The translations under genes and the position numbers were made by a program. Shown piece by piece: positions 37,089 through 46,857 of a DNA stretch of 64,000 bases. The stretch lies in the NCBI RefSeq assembly GCF_017873435.1, contig NZ_JAGGKG010000017.1, positions 56,515 through 120,514 on the forward strand, written 5' to 3'. Position 1 is the stretch's first letter. Every line of letters starts with the position of its first letter. This DNA is from Paenibacillus turicensis. Lineage in GTDB: Bacteria > Bacillota > Bacilli > Paenibacillales > Paenibacillaceae. A model generated the notes under the pieces. It was given only the letters and a program-made list of their open reading frames with translations, made no database searches and was not told where the DNA came from.

Positions 37089-37670
37089 CTATCTCACCCC
37101 AATCCGTATTTTATCTATTTTCTTAAACCCACTATTAGGTACTGTTTTTATGTATACATTGCTCTCATTATTCCCTTGACTCACATTGTCTTTCATCATC
37201 TCAAACTCATATTTTTTCTTCAATTCCAAATACCCATTGCTATTATCAATATATTTATTATCAAATTCCTCTAAATCCTTAAACTGATCAATAACAATTT
37301 CACTCTCATTTTCAATTGCTGTGATTTCAATTTTAATCCTTGCAAATAGACCAAGAGGGGAGAGGATGTTGCCTGTTTCATAGTTGATTTCTTGCCAGTC
37401 TGTCCATATGTATGAATCAAGTGAGGATTGGGTAAATATTTTATATTCACCATTGGTTCCTGTCATGGTTTTGACAAGGTTTTTAAATGATTTAAATCTA
37501 TCTCTGAGTTTAATTGTTTCAGAAGTCCATTCACCATATTTCTCATAAATCGGTTTGTCATTAATATCTCTTCCTAGTTCAATAAGCTGAATTTTGTCAT
37601 CCTTATATACTGTTTTCTTAAATTCACCAAGCGATAAATTAATAGGAATGTCTAGTTCTTGAATTGCCAT
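37089..37670 (-). CDS. Tail-cluster protein of unknown function
   Basis: 193 residues, no family recognised. Mixed beta-rich sequence with W-rich middle (IWTDWQEINYETGNILSPLG) followed by a charged helix (LEEFDNKYIDNSNGYLELKKKYEF). The layout suggests a structural adaptor between tip and receptor-binding proteins. Good AGGATGG ribosome site; its stop lies just before the start of the next gene. Confidence 0.6.
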   Translation of the reverse strand: MAIQELDIPINLSLGEFKKTVYKDDKIQLIELGRDINDKPIYEKYGEWTSETIKLRDRFKSFKNLVKTMTGTNGEYKIFTQSSLDSYIWTDWQEINYETGNILSPLGLFARIKIEITAIENESEIVIDQFKDLEEFDNKYIDNSNGYLELKKKYEFEMMKDNVSQGNNESNVYIKTVPNSGFKKIDKIRIGVR

Positions 37671-37751
37671 ATAATTTTGTTCACCATCCTAACATTTCGT
37701 GAAATAAGGTAATAATTTTTATTGTAGAGATATGTATGTAATACTCAATTT

Positions 37752-38102
37752 TTATTCTGTACCACTAAAAAATTTATCAGCAAAGCTACCAGTAATATCA
37801 GTAATTGTCTCTTCATTATTCATTTTGAATACAATACAGCAATATTTAGGAGAGTTATGAACAAAACCCAATTGTACTTCAAGTGGAATATTTTGAACCT
37901 GTGCTTTAAGCTCATCAATAATTTCTGATTCTTGTTTTTGGAATGAAGTTTTATATTTCCCTGTTGGTACAGTAATAGGATAACTTGTTACATCTGTTGT
38001 TATTAAAATTTCTTGGCTTGATGAATCTACTTCAATTTCACCAGTAATATAAGAGCTTCCCCATACACGTTTATAAATGTCTACATAGGTATTTTCCATC
38101 AT
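37752..38102 (-). CDS. Small tail-cluster protein of unknown function
   Basis: 116 residues, no recognised family, beta-rich (GEIEVDSSSQEILITTDVTSYPITVPTGKYKTSF). Two successive ATG codons; the GAAAGGGTGA site fits either. Context suggests a structural part of the distal tail. Confidence 0.55.
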   Translation of the reverse strand: MMENTYVDIYKRVWGSSYITGEIEVDSSSQEILITTDVTSYPITVPTGKYKTSFQKQESEIIDELKAQVQNIPLEVQLGFVHNSPKYCCIVFKMNNEETITDITGSFADKFFSGTE

Positions 38103-38137
38103 TATTAAATTTCACCCTTTCAATGAATTAACTTAGT

Positions 38138-38770
38138 TTAATGTAATCTCCAGTTTACAATTCCTGCCATATTTGCTTTTAAAGGCGCATCGATTTTATC
38201 TACTTCGCTATTGTTTACTCTAATTAACAGATCTCCATTTACATCTATACTTGAAGATATTTTGATCTCTAAATACGGCGATTGATTTCCAATACTTGGA
38301 ATATGTAAAATACTTTTGAAATGAATGCTTGAGTCAAAAAGGTCTAATTGCTTTTTATAACCTATAGAGTGACAAGACACATCTCCAATGATATTTTCAT
38401 TGCTTTTAAGGGACATTACGTCAATATCAGCGATTGCACTTTTAAATTGAATAATGTCATTGTATATAAATGTTCTTCCTGTAAGAAAAACTTCGTTTTC
38501 ATTATGGATATAGCTAATCTGAATTTTATTGTCATCAATAATAAACGTTCCATCCGAAACATTAAAATAAGCCTTAGATCCATTTCCGATGAAACCAAAA
38601 CGTAATAATTTATCTTTATCGATGCTATAAAAGTCATTCTTTTTTTGTGAGTAAAAATCGTATTCTGCTAAAAATGTGTCATCGTCATATTCAGCTACCC
38701 AAATCAAAGCTTGCTTGTTTGGAACTGGAGAATATAGATGCTGTTTATCTTTGCTCTTAAAAATGTTCAT
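38138..38770 (-). CDS. Tail-cluster protein of unknown function
   Basis: 210 residues from the ATG at 38770, chosen because GGGAGGAAA precedes it; the frame is open further upstream to 38824 across a terminator hairpin. Beta-rich, with alternating acidic stretches (WVAEYDDDTFLAEYDFYSQ). No family recognised. Confidence 0.55.
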   Translation of the reverse strand: MNIFKSKDKQHLYSPVPNKQALIWVAEYDDDTFLAEYDFYSQKKNDFYSIDKDKLLRFGFIGNGSKAYFNVSDGTFIIDDNKIQISYIHNENEVFLTGRTFIYNDIIQFKSAIADIDVMSLKSNENIIGDVSCHSIGYKKQLDLFDSSIHFKSILHIPSIGNQSPYLEIKISSSIDVNGDLLIRVNNSEVDKIDAPLKANMAGIVNWRLH

Positions 38771-38811
38771 AAAGTTTTTCCTCCCATTGCATTGTGAGTT
38801 AACAGAAAAAA

Positions 38812-38848
38812 AGAGAGAACACAAATCATGACAATTTGTGAACTCCCT
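38812..38848 (-). terminator. Internal terminator of the tail cluster (distal)
   Basis: On the minus strand AGGGAGTTCACAAAT pairs with ATTTGTGTTCTCTCT (two mismatches), then a T-run. Only about 40 bases separate it from the next gene start, too few for a separate promoter. Confidence 0.75.
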
Positions 38849-38913
38849 TTGAATGTAAAGTAAAATATGAGTATGTATTTTGAAATTTTTGATATAAATA
38901 TTTGTATTTAAGT

Positions 38914-39459
38914 TTATACGTAACGGTATTGCAATCTGAGCTTAAAGTCTTGTCGTCCACTACGAGCATTAGATGGAACATCTGCTGCTAAAGTAATAGT
39001 TACAAAGTTACCAGCAGAGTCAGCAGGTTCACCATTGTTATTAATTCCTAAAATTTCTTGAGCAGCAGGGGTAATAGGTGCAGAATAATTGGTTCCTGCA
39101 TGATTTTTAATGGTTGAGCCAGTTGTGCCTACTGGTTTAGCTCTGACTATACCAATCTTAGAAGTGTCATCTTGCAAGTCAGTTTCACCAAGGGAGTCTA
39201 CTTGACAATGAAACCAGTTTTCATAAACCAAAGGAATGTTAAGATCATTGGTATTTCCAAGTCCACCATTAGTGTCTCTTGTTGTAATTGTGCACTCTTC
39301 TGCTTTAGGAGCATCTTCGGTTCCATTTTTGTTGTTCCAAATATTAAATGTAAATAATTCTGACCAGTCTCCAGCATCTACTGTTTTAAAATTGAAAGGT
39401 TCTGTAATAGGGCTATGATTTTCGTTATACCAAGTAAAAACAGGTGCGTCTAATGCCAT
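38914..39459 (-). CDS. Tail-cluster structural protein, unknown family
   Basis: 181 residues, Gly/Asn/Thr-rich and beta-type (FTWYNENHSPITEPFNFKTVDAG near the start). The ATG at 39459 is preferred over 39468, which is only two bases from the AAGGAG site. It ends before an intrinsic terminator, suggesting high expression. Possibly a tail appendage or decoration protein; the evidence for function is only location and composition. Confidence 0.6.
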   Translation of the reverse strand: MALDAPVFTWYNENHSPITEPFNFKTVDAGDWSELFTFNIWNNKNGTEDAPKAEECTITTRDTNGGLGNTNDLNIPLVYENWFHCQVDSLGETDLQDDTSKIGIVRAKPVGTTGSTIKNHAGTNYSAPITPAAQEILGINNNGEPADSAGNFVTITLAADVPSNARSGRQDFKLRLQYRYV

Positions 39460-39498
39460 AATCTTCATTTCTCCTTTTTATATAAAAAATATTTTATT

Positions 39499-40656
39499 TT
39501 AATTCAAAACCTTAATAATAAAATTAGCAGTCAAGTTATAAAATCCAAATCCTTGCTGATTCATATGTAATCTAAATTTGTCTCTAGGACGAACCTCTAA
39601 ATTATGAAAGGTAACCAAACCATCATCAACCTTTTGATTAGGCTGAAAGGTAAGTCTACGGTTTGTGATTTCAGTCCAATCATTCATATTCCTTGTTCTT
39701 TCAATAGAGATAGTAGTTGGTGTTTCTCCAGCATCCTCACATGTGGCATAAAAGCTAATGATCTCTCCTTTGAAGGGAAAGGAGAAGCTATTTTCAATTA
39801 CACCTTGCACAGCGTCAGGAAAAGAGAAGACAATCGTTTTATGCGTGAGCGTGTCTGGAAATGATTTTAGCTTGAGATAATCAGCGATGGACATAAGTCC
39901 GTCTTTATTTTCGTTGACGGTTTGCAGGTTACTGCCAAAGATGTCGATCAGCACCCAATTGCTACCGTCAAAGCGATAACGTTTGCCATCATTTGTTGTT
40001 TGCACCGTCCAGCCCACGTTAGGGTGGGGGTAGGTGGAGTATAGCTGCTTATCACTTTGCACAGGCTCTTTCCAGACTAGCTTTGTCGTTACATAAGCAT
40101 CTCTTGCAAAGGCAGCTGCCTCATTCGTAGCATCAATTGCTTCTGCGGTCTGCTCTATGGCAAGCTTAGCTTGCTGTGTTGTTGCCTTCATTTCGGCTAA
40201 AGAAGCTGTAATTTGCTGAACGAGAGAGGTGTTCTCAGTTAGCTTAAGCTCAATTTCATCCATGTAATCCTGCAAAGTGACCACGACATCAGGATGTCTT
40301 GACACCATGGCATAAATACGGGAAGCAGGGTACATAATTAACCCTTTGCCATAATAGGTGCATAGCTTGGTTGTCCCTTCTAAGGAGGGATGGAATTGAA
40401 TCATTCCCGTCTGGTAATGCACAAGGAACTCATTTGGCGCAAGCTGTTTTTTTTGCTCAAAGTAACTCTGATCGACCTCAAGCATGTCTGAAATTTGCAC
40501 GCGTTTTGTGGTAGAAGGGATTTCAAATAATGTGATACAGCCGTTTATGATCGGCAGGGAGTCGGTACGTCGCACATAGGGGTCTTGATCGTCCCCTGTA
40601 CGGCTAATAATGACTAGCGGATCGTTGTACTCCAGTTGAGTAATTAAATCAGGCAA
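39499..40656 (-). CDS. Baseplate/upper-fibre-like protein with coiled coil
   Basis: 385 residues from a TTG at 40656, selected by the strong AAAGGAGGTGA site that overlaps the upstream frame. An N-terminal beta domain (about 1-125) resembles BppU-like baseplate attachment domains, followed by a trimer-type coiled coil (about 130-185), a YRFDGSNWVLID fibre motif, and a C-terminal beta domain. The likely role is to hold receptor-binding proteins on the tail tip; inferred from architecture. Confidence 0.65.
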   Translation of the reverse strand: MPDLITQLEYNDPLVIISRTGDDQDPYVRRTDSLPIINGCITLFEIPSTTKRVQISDMLEVDQSYFEQKKQLAPNEFLVHYQTGMIQFHPSLEGTTKLCTYYGKGLIMYPASRIYAMVSRHPDVVVTLQDYMDEIELKLTENTSLVQQITASLAEMKATTQQAKLAIEQTAEAIDATNEAAAFARDAYVTTKLVWKEPVQSDKQLYSTYPHPNVGWTVQTTNDGKRYRFDGSNWVLIDIFGSNLQTVNENKDGLMSIADYLKLKSFPDTLTHKTIVFSFPDAVQGVIENSFSFPFKGEIISFYATCEDAGETPTTISIERTRNMNDWTEITNRRLTFQPNQKVDDGLVTFHNLEVRPRDKFRLHMNQQGFGFYNLTANFIIKVLN

Positions 40657-40670
40657 ATTTTCACCTCCTT

Positions 40671-41306
40671 TCACAGATACGTATATTGATACCTTAATGA
40701 GAGATCTGCTTGTCCCTCGACATGAAGAATATTTTTCCCTGGGGGAAGTGATAGATAGTTGTCATTAAAATCTTTATAGCGATAGACAACAGGCAAGTCT
40801 GTTTCAATGTGCTGCTGTTCGTTATTAATGTATAGCTGTTCCTCATCCAACAATTGTGTAAAGGTGAATGGGGGTTGTGCGCTAGATAGGTTGGTTATCG
40901 TTAGGTCACCTTGGTTTACCTTAGTAATCCACAATTCAGGACGGCAATGCTGATCGCCTTGGTTATCAAAAATAATGACTGGCTTCATCTTAAATTGAAG
41001 CTGATGGAGGGAGGGACTCACCTCGTAGCTATCCGACCACATTGTAATTCGGTACATCAAAGTAACCTGATGGAAAGGGGGTAGGTTATCTAAGCCAGGA
41101 ATTTCAGCCTTCGCGGTGCAGGTCTGCCATGGCGACCAATCTTGGTTGCCTACTTGATAACGGGTTTGAATAACAAGCTGTGTCCCTTCCGGTACATCTG
41201 CTTGCCAATCCATACTGCTGACCACACCATCTGAGGTCAAAGGAATAGGGAAGGGGGGAGAGGTATATGTGCCTCTTAGGTTTAATAAAGTTGCCCATTT
41301 TGCCAT
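40671..41306 (-). CDS. Distal tail protein, Dit C-terminal-domain-like
   Basis: 211 residues. The first half has strand-rich, Trp-rich segments (VSSMDWQADVPEGTQLVIQTRY). The second half (about 120-211) ends LSLPPGKNILHVEG-x-LSLRYQYTYL, similar to the C-terminal domain of siphophage Dit proteins. It may be a separate paralogue or a split portion of the Dit hub. No catalytic motif. Confidence 0.55.
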   Translation of the reverse strand: MAKWATLLNLRGTYTSPPFPIPLTSDGVVSSMDWQADVPEGTQLVIQTRYQVGNQDWSPWQTCTAKAEIPGLDNLPPFHQVTLMYRITMWSDSYEVSPSLHQLQFKMKPVIIFDNQGDQHCRPELWITKVNQGDLTITNLSSAQPPFTFTQLLDEEQLYINNEQQHIETDLPVVYRYKDFNDNYLSLPPGKNILHVEGQADLSLRYQYTYL

Positions 41307-41315
41307 CTGATCACC

Positions 41316-41957
41316 TTATTCTATCTTCCCAAAGGGTCTAAATAACGCCGCTGTTCCATGCTCTTCCCATTCCGCAATTCGGTAGCCATGCCATGCTACA
41401 TTATAGTCATAAGTGGTGGAGCCATCTACGATGGACCACTGCGGCTCCACATCCCCACTTTCCCCGGCCTGAATGCACACATAAAAAAAACCGTTCTCCA
41501 GGGTTGGAAAAACGAGATCATTTACCTCATAAAATTCATTTGTCCGCCACATTCCTGCACCACGTATGTCCTGCACCTTGCCTTGCTCTGACACTGGGAA
41601 AATCGGCTCGGTTAGTCCTGAGTATCCAGATTGTGTACAGGTATATACATGCCCATTATCTCGTTTTGGTACCACCTGATCCCCATTATTGTATTTCGTG
41701 AGCTTGCTCCAGATTGGGGCGGCGACTCCTGTTCTTAAATTGACCCATCCGATGTGCTGATCAATTTCAGGTTGATCGTTATAAATCATATGCTTGGCTT
41801 GCCAAGTTCCCGTCAGGGGTGGAGCCTCCGCATAGTTAGGTGCAAGCACCTCATCTATTTTTTCAAAATTATCTGCTAAGGATTGTAGCGTGTAGGCAAT
41901 TTCATCACTTGCCCAATTTGGCTTAATTAAGCCAAGCTTGCTTGTTGTGTTTGCCAT
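41316..41957 (-). CDS. Tail tip protein with carbohydrate-binding-like repeats
   Basis: 213 residues. The start (MANTTSKLGLIKP) resembles phage tail-tip proteins that begin with a helix-rich docking segment. From about 85 on, two repeats share the pattern W-x-YxxGDxV-x-NGHVYxCxxxGxSGxxEPxFP, which looks like small carbohydrate-binding modules. ATG 41957 is preferred from the AGGTGA site; an upstream in-frame start at 41969 is possible. Confidence 0.6.
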   Translation of the reverse strand: MANTTSKLGLIKPNWASDEIAYTLQSLADNFEKIDEVLAPNYAEAPPLTGTWQAKHMIYNDQPEIDQHIGWVNLRTGVAAPIWSKLTKYNNGDQVVPKRDNGHVYTCTQSGYSGLTEPIFPVSEQGKVQDIRGAGMWRTNEFYEVNDLVFPTLENGFFYVCIQAGESGDVEPQWSIVDGSTTYDYNVAWHGYRIAEWEEHGTAALFRPFGKIE

Positions 41958-41982
41958 TCCAATCATCACCTGCCTTCATGAT

Positions 41983-42603
41983 TTAAAGTTGCTGTTCAAG
42001 CTCCTGCCAGCTTAACGTCTGCGTCCAGTCACTCCATTTTGCACGATGCGGGGGGAGGGTGAGGGAGCCTGAATCTGTAGGTTTTAAAACGATTATTTGC
42101 CCTTCAGTAAATTGCTTGTCCTTTCTTTCAAATTTGCTTTCCCTACAGGCATAAAGGGGAGAGGAGATAAAGGGAGAATAAGCGTAAGGACTGCTGCATT
42201 CAAAGGTTAACGTGAGATAACCCTGCTGTAGACTGTTATGGATAAGCACAGGATCATTTACAACAAGCGCATAATAGATTTTCTCAGGCTCCTGACCTAG
42301 CTCATTAGTAAAATATAGCTCCTGATAATAGTTATAATCCCCTGCCAGCCACCGCGTTACCTCTCTAAGCTTCCTTTCATTAAAAGCATCCTCAAAGGCA
42401 AAGGAGACATTAAACTTCAGCACATCCTTTTCCACCGATTGAAAGTAGGGCGTATCCCTTCCTTTAGTAGATACCTTGTTAATAGCTCTGCTATAGGTGA
42501 GGGCTTCCTCCTGCATTCCAGAGCTTAGATCGACATTAGTAATGCCAAAATCTACTGACTTTTTACCTGCATAGCTAAAATATAACGCATCACGTATCGT
42601 CAC
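41983..42603 (-). CDS. Distal tail protein (Dit, phage tail family)
   Basis: 206 residues. The N-terminal belt domain shows the pattern of Sipho_tail/Dit proteins: FSYAGKKSVDFGITNVDLSSGMQEE, RDTPYFQSVEKDVLKFNVSF, and REVTRWLAGDYNYYQELYF followed by YYALVVNDP. Dit forms the hexameric hub linking tail tube and tip. In most siphophages Dit lies between tape measure and Tal; here it follows Tal and the PAAR-like gene. Confidence 0.8.
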   Translation of the reverse strand: MTIRDALYFSYAGKKSVDFGITNVDLSSGMQEEALTYSRAINKVSTKGRDTPYFQSVEKDVLKFNVSFAFEDAFNERKLREVTRWLAGDYNYYQELYFTNELGQEPEKIYYALVVNDPVLIHNSLQQGYLTLTFECSSPYAYSPFISSPLYACRESKFERKDKQFTEGQIIVLKPTDSGSLTLPPHRAKWSDWTQTLSWQELEQQL

Positions 42604-42614
42604 ATGTTCACCTC

Positions 42615-43061
42615 CTATTTTGTAAAATTCATTTTGGTATTACCTGTTTCGATCGTGGTAATCGTGCCAAGGCAGGTCTCAACCTGTGAGCCGATGAGGG
42701 CAATGGGTTGTCCGTCTAAATTGGCTGTGCTGCTGCCTGTAAGGATTTTGCCTCGACCGGTGTCAGAAGAAGCTGGAAAAATATTAGTAATAGTACCTCC
42801 ATAATGAGCAAAAGGAATTGGATCAGCAACCCAAGACTCTTCTGTCTTATCATCCTTCACCGCAACGGAAACCCCTTGGATTTTCATATTATGATTCGAT
42901 GATACTGTACCTGTGATAATGGCATCGGAGTACCATGTTGTTGTAGTATAATGGGGGCTTCCATCATCGTAATATCCATCAATGTATTCTTCAACATAAA
43001 CCACATGATTACTTTTTCTTGATCTGGCTATTACTGAACCATTTATTGCAACACCAGCCAA
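42615..43061 (-). CDS. PAAR-like spike-tip protein
   Basis: 148 residues from a TTG at 43061 preceded by GAGGTGAT; GTG 43070 and ATG 43067 are alternatives but sit too close to the ribosome site. The C-terminal half (about 100-148) carries the PAAR-like pattern GKILTGSSTANLDGQPIALIG followed by C-x-GTITTI-x-TGN; the N-terminus AGVAINGS fits a first PAAR strand. PAAR proteins cap VgrG/gp5-type spikes. Placement right after a spike-like Tal supports a piercing tip. Remote similarity, not search-confirmed. Confidence 0.6.
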   Translation of the reverse strand: MAGVAINGSVIARSRKSNHVVYVEEYIDGYYDDGSPHYTTTTWYSDAIITGTVSSNHNMKIQGVSVAVKDDKTEESWVADPIPFAHYGGTITNIFPASSDTGRGKILTGSSTANLDGQPIALIGSQVETCLGTITTIETGNTKMNFTK

Positions 43062-43117
43062 TATCATCACCTCAGTGCTTTAGTTTTTTACTATAGCTTA
43101 TAACGCTCTTTTATTTA

Positions 43118-43304
43118 AATTAGTGGTTGACAACAGCTTACATTAGGGAAGGGGCAGGGAGATGGTGGAAAAGCGATAGCGCCCGCCTTTAAGTTCATAT
43201 TTCTATCTATTTATACAATTTAAAAAAGAAATGGGATCTTAACAGCGGGTGAAGCCACTCTCTGCACCGTAGCCTCTTTCTTCTTAGGTAGTCAACCACT
43301 AATT
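43118..43304. repeat. MITE-like palindromic element, copy B (inside tail cluster)
   Basis: 187 bp with perfect 14-bp terminal inverted repeats AATTAGTGGTTGAC/GTCAACCACTAATT and an inner GCCCGC/GCGGG pair. Flanks carry a short direct repeat TAACGCT (43101 and 43311). It lies between the Tal and PAAR-like genes. Confidence 0.8.
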
Positions 43305-43325
43305 ATTAATTAACGCTTTTACAAC

Positions 43326-46300
43326 TCAATTAAAATTATAACTAGTTGCATTCACATCGAGCTTCCCACTTGCATGAATCTTAATATTCCCATTCTCTAG
43401 CGTAATCGTAGAACCACTAGCATCCGCGATGGTGACTTTGCCACCTTGTGCCTTAACTTCAAAGTCTTTGCCTTGAATTTGCACTTTGTCCGTTTCAGCA
43501 TTAACGTAGACACCGTTATCCTTGAAATCAATACTCATATCTCGGCCAGAGTTAGAGGTATTATAGGAGACCTTGAAGCCACCATTATATTTTCTGAGAT
43601 TTGCTTTACCGCCAGTAGGGGTCCCATCGCCTGCACCCATTGTAATAAAGGGATTTGCACTATCACCTTCATTGTCAAAGCCCTGCTCCATTTTGGTTTT
43701 GGTGCTTTCTTTATCCAATATGTATTCGTACACAGGATATGGGGTTGTGTCAGTGGTCATTTTTCCAGTTTGCGATGCATTTAGCCAAAATAAAGGTCGT
43801 CCATCAGATAGCTTTTTTTGCTCTCCTTGAACGACCTTGCCTGTAATCCATTTGATGTTGTTTTTTTCAATATTGATAAAATTGGCGTATGCATTAATGG
43901 CACTTCTGGACATAGTGGATAGCTTATTAGCTGTAAGATCGGAAATATAACCAAATTCGGCGGAAACAAGATTGGCTGCAAGTAACTCAGTATCCACCAT
44001 GCCTGCACCAACTAGATCCCAATTATCCATAAATATTTTTTTGGCTTCGGAATCAATCATCAGCCCATCATCTTTGTCTTTGACAATCAGCTTTTTAAAA
44101 ATACCAGTTCCGTCCATTTTGATCCAAGTAGGTGCATCTTCAGCCTTCTCAGCACCAAACCATAAGCCGTACTGAGGGAACATGCTAATGATGCCGCCCT
44201 TGCCGTCCTCTAAAACTAAGTCAGAACCTCTGATATGACCATCAGTAAACTTACTTTTTTTGATGTCTGCTTCAAATGCATAGAGTTTATTCATCCATAC
44301 TTGACCTTTGTAATCTGCATGGAAGGGGGCGTTTTCCCAAACAGAGCTACCAAGAGCAAGTCCTTGCTTATTAATCGTAAATACTTCATCGTCTGTACCT
44401 GCTCTAACATATAGATCACCATCTGGGGTAGTCATAAATATAGGTTTAAACTCTCCGTTTTCATAACGTTCGATTCTAAAACCATCATTATTGGTCATTG
44501 AAATTTTGTTAATAATGCTGTTGTCACCACTGTTTTCGGTGGCGTAATGTAATACCTCTGTGCCAAATACATCAGGCTTATCCGCTAATAAGCCCATTTG
44601 CTGTATAAGCCTTCCTTGGCGATCAAAAATCATAAACTTAGGACCCGTAATCTCCAGCAACCCATCCACGTCACCTAACGTAAGGCGTTCACCAACAAAC
44701 AGCTTACCCCATACATTTTCAGCTACGATATGCGTAGGGGTAATCGCCATTTTATATAGCAATCCGCCGTTGTCCGTCATGCCAATTGCGCCATGGGTCA
44801 TCCGCACAAATTTGTTCGGATCATGGATGTCATAGATCGTAATACCCCGATGGTCAATATGAACAAATTCGTTATTTGCCATATTAATTTGCTGTGTCAC
44901 GTCATTCCAGAAGTTTTCAAAAAGCTTGGTCATGTTGTTGGAGGAAATAACGGCTTTGCCCCATTTGCTTTTGTTGGTATCGACGATAATGTTGGTGGAT
45001 TTGGCGTCGTGTAGAAATTTTTCTAAGCTTTTGCTTTCATCATGGATGCTTTTAATGTTAGATAACGTTAATTTAATATCACTTTTCTCATAGTCAAACG
45101 TAATGTTAACGATGCGTGCAGTGATCTTCGTTTGTGTTGGCTCGTAGTTGACGTTTATAAAGTCACCCAGCACCAGCTTGTCCCAGTTACGTTGTTCTTC
45201 TACAATTTCCAGAAAATTAACGATGCCGATATCAATGGATAGGGCTGGGGTTTGAAGCTCTGCAAATTTTTCTTGTGCTGCTAAGTATAGATCATGTTCA
45301 TCCACATAGGTATCATCACTAAATTCACGCTCAATCACATAAGGATTCAGCTCTTGAAGCTGAGCAGAGGTAAAGTTGTTATGGGCTAGTAATTTGTCTT
45401 GCAAAGCATCAATTTGTGCTTGAACATTTTTGATTTGATTCTGTTTTTGAGTTATTTCTTGTAATTTAAAGCTAACCTCATTTTCTTTGTTGTCTAGGCT
45501 ATATTTTTGAATAATTGCATCATGATTATTAGGCGAGTTCCATTCATCTAGAGTAATATTGGCAACTTGAATAAAAACATTACTGTTAGCTCCTTCTACA
45601 TTGACCTGTAAGGATTCAATATCTTTAACCTTGCCAATTAGAGTCCACTTATTAACTGGAATACTCTGATTAAGACCACCTACAGTAGCATTTAAACCTT
45701 CTTGATCGACTTTAATTAAAACTGCAAATGGGTACAATTTATTTAGTCCAAAGATTTTGGAGGAGCTACCGACATGGGCATAACGCTCAAAAAACATTTT
45801 TCCATCAAATTGTTGACTAAGCACCACATCTGTAATTACAGCTTCATTATTTTTGAGCTTATTAAGCTCAACTTCAAGCCTGCCTAGCTCTTGCTCGTAC
45901 ACTTCTAACTGTTTTAAGTGAGCTTCAAATTGTCCTGTGCTTTCTTCAACTAGTAACTGATAGTCTAAAATCGCATGACATAAGGAATCACTCATATGAT
46001 AGGAAGAGCTTTTCACTTGCTTTTGGTCATTGCGCTCAAAGGGGTACATAAAGTAACTAAAATCTTCAATGTAGCCTTGTCCAGTAGGGTTGACCTTATG
46101 AATACTAAGCTCATCCTTACCTTTAGCAACCAATCTAGTTACCATTTGTTCTGCACTAATGGTTTGGTTCATTGATTTCATGTACTTGCCGTAGCTGATC
46201 GTCAGCCCTTTATTCGTGCCATATAGCTCAGGTTTGTTAAAGCTAATTTTTCTCTGATCTGTATTAAATTCTACAATGGCATTATAGGTTTCTGCGACGG

Positions 46301-46811
46301 TGTAAATCGCTTCTAACACATTACTTGAAGGAAAATCAAAAGCTCTATAAGTGAGATCAAAATCAGCATCAATGTAGTCAATTTCCCAAATTGTATTCGC
46401 TAACAGGTCATTAAGTACTTGACGACAATAGTAGGATTCAACGGAATAGCTTTTAATTAGTTTATTTGTCAACTCGTGTGAACATGAATAACATTTTAGT
46501 GTTATAACGTCGCTATCATTTGAAACCTCTTCTGAAACTTCATCAATAATGAACCAAGCTATATCCTTATTTGTTACCATTTTGATTAAGTATTTCTCAT
46601 GAATGAGATCCACATTTTTGTTGCGAGTAAGCTGATGGCGAATAGCGATTTGGTAGGGGAGACTTAAACTAAGCTCATCTACGCTATTTAACGAAATACT
46701 CAAGCGATCATTAAAGGCTTCGCTTAATTTACTAATGATTTCTCGATTTGGCTTACACAAAAAATATTGTGGCTGAATCGGCTTTTTAAGATAGTCAATT
46801 TCGCCAAGCAT
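43326..46811 (-). CDS. Tail-associated spike protein (Tal / prophage endopeptidase tail family)
   Basis: 1161 residues. The N-terminal ~390 residues follow the prophage tail-endopeptidase/gp27-like fold (YFLCKPNREIISKLSEAFNDRLSISLNSVDELSLSLPY near the start, with DRKISFNKPELYG-like hub strands). A coiled coil covers about 285-320 and further helices 440-510. Beta-rich fibre domains follow. The last ~50 residues (KVTIADASGSTITLENGNI and KIHASGKLDVNA) form the alternating V/I-G pattern of the VgrG/gp5 beta-helix needle. No clear peptidase or lysozyme catalytic domain was seen. Confidence 0.8.
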   Translation of the reverse strand: MLGEIDYLKKPIQPQYFLCKPNREIISKLSEAFNDRLSISLNSVDELSLSLPYQIAIRHQLTRNKNVDLIHEKYLIKMVTNKDIAWFIIDEVSEEVSNDSDVITLKCYSCSHELTNKLIKSYSVESYYCRQVLNDLLANTIWEIDYIDADFDLTYRAFDFPSSNVLEAIYTVAETYNAIVEFNTDQRKISFNKPELYGTNKGLTISYGKYMKSMNQTISAEQMVTRLVAKGKDELSIHKVNPTGQGYIEDFSYFMYPFERNDQKQVKSSSYHMSDSLCHAILDYQLLVEESTGQFEAHLKQLEVYEQELGRLEVELNKLKNNEAVITDVVLSQQFDGKMFFERYAHVGSSSKIFGLNKLYPFAVLIKVDQEGLNATVGGLNQSIPVNKWTLIGKVKDIESLQVNVEGANSNVFIQVANITLDEWNSPNNHDAIIQKYSLDNKENEVSFKLQEITQKQNQIKNVQAQIDALQDKLLAHNNFTSAQLQELNPYVIEREFSDDTYVDEHDLYLAAQEKFAELQTPALSIDIGIVNFLEIVEEQRNWDKLVLGDFINVNYEPTQTKITARIVNITFDYEKSDIKLTLSNIKSIHDESKSLEKFLHDAKSTNIIVDTNKSKWGKAVISSNNMTKLFENFWNDVTQQINMANNEFVHIDHRGITIYDIHDPNKFVRMTHGAIGMTDNGGLLYKMAITPTHIVAENVWGKLFVGERLTLGDVDGLLEITGPKFMIFDRQGRLIQQMGLLADKPDVFGTEVLHYATENSGDNSIINKISMTNNDGFRIERYENGEFKPIFMTTPDGDLYVRAGTDDEVFTINKQGLALGSSVWENAPFHADYKGQVWMNKLYAFEADIKKSKFTDGHIRGSDLVLEDGKGGIISMFPQYGLWFGAEKAEDAPTWIKMDGTGIFKKLIVKDKDDGLMIDSEAKKIFMDNWDLVGAGMVDTELLAANLVSAEFGYISDLTANKLSTMSRSAINAYANFINIEKNNIKWITGKVVQGEQKKLSDGRPLFWLNASQTGKMTTDTTPYPVYEYILDKESTKTKMEQGFDNEGDSANPFITMGAGDGTPTGGKANLRKYNGGFKVSYNTSNSGRDMSIDFKDNGVYVNAETDKVQIQGKDFEVKAQGGKVTIADASGSTITLENGNIKIHASGKLDVNATSYNFN

Positions 46812-46857
46812 ATATTCACCTCCTGAATAAGAAAGAGTTCACTAACTTCATGTAACT

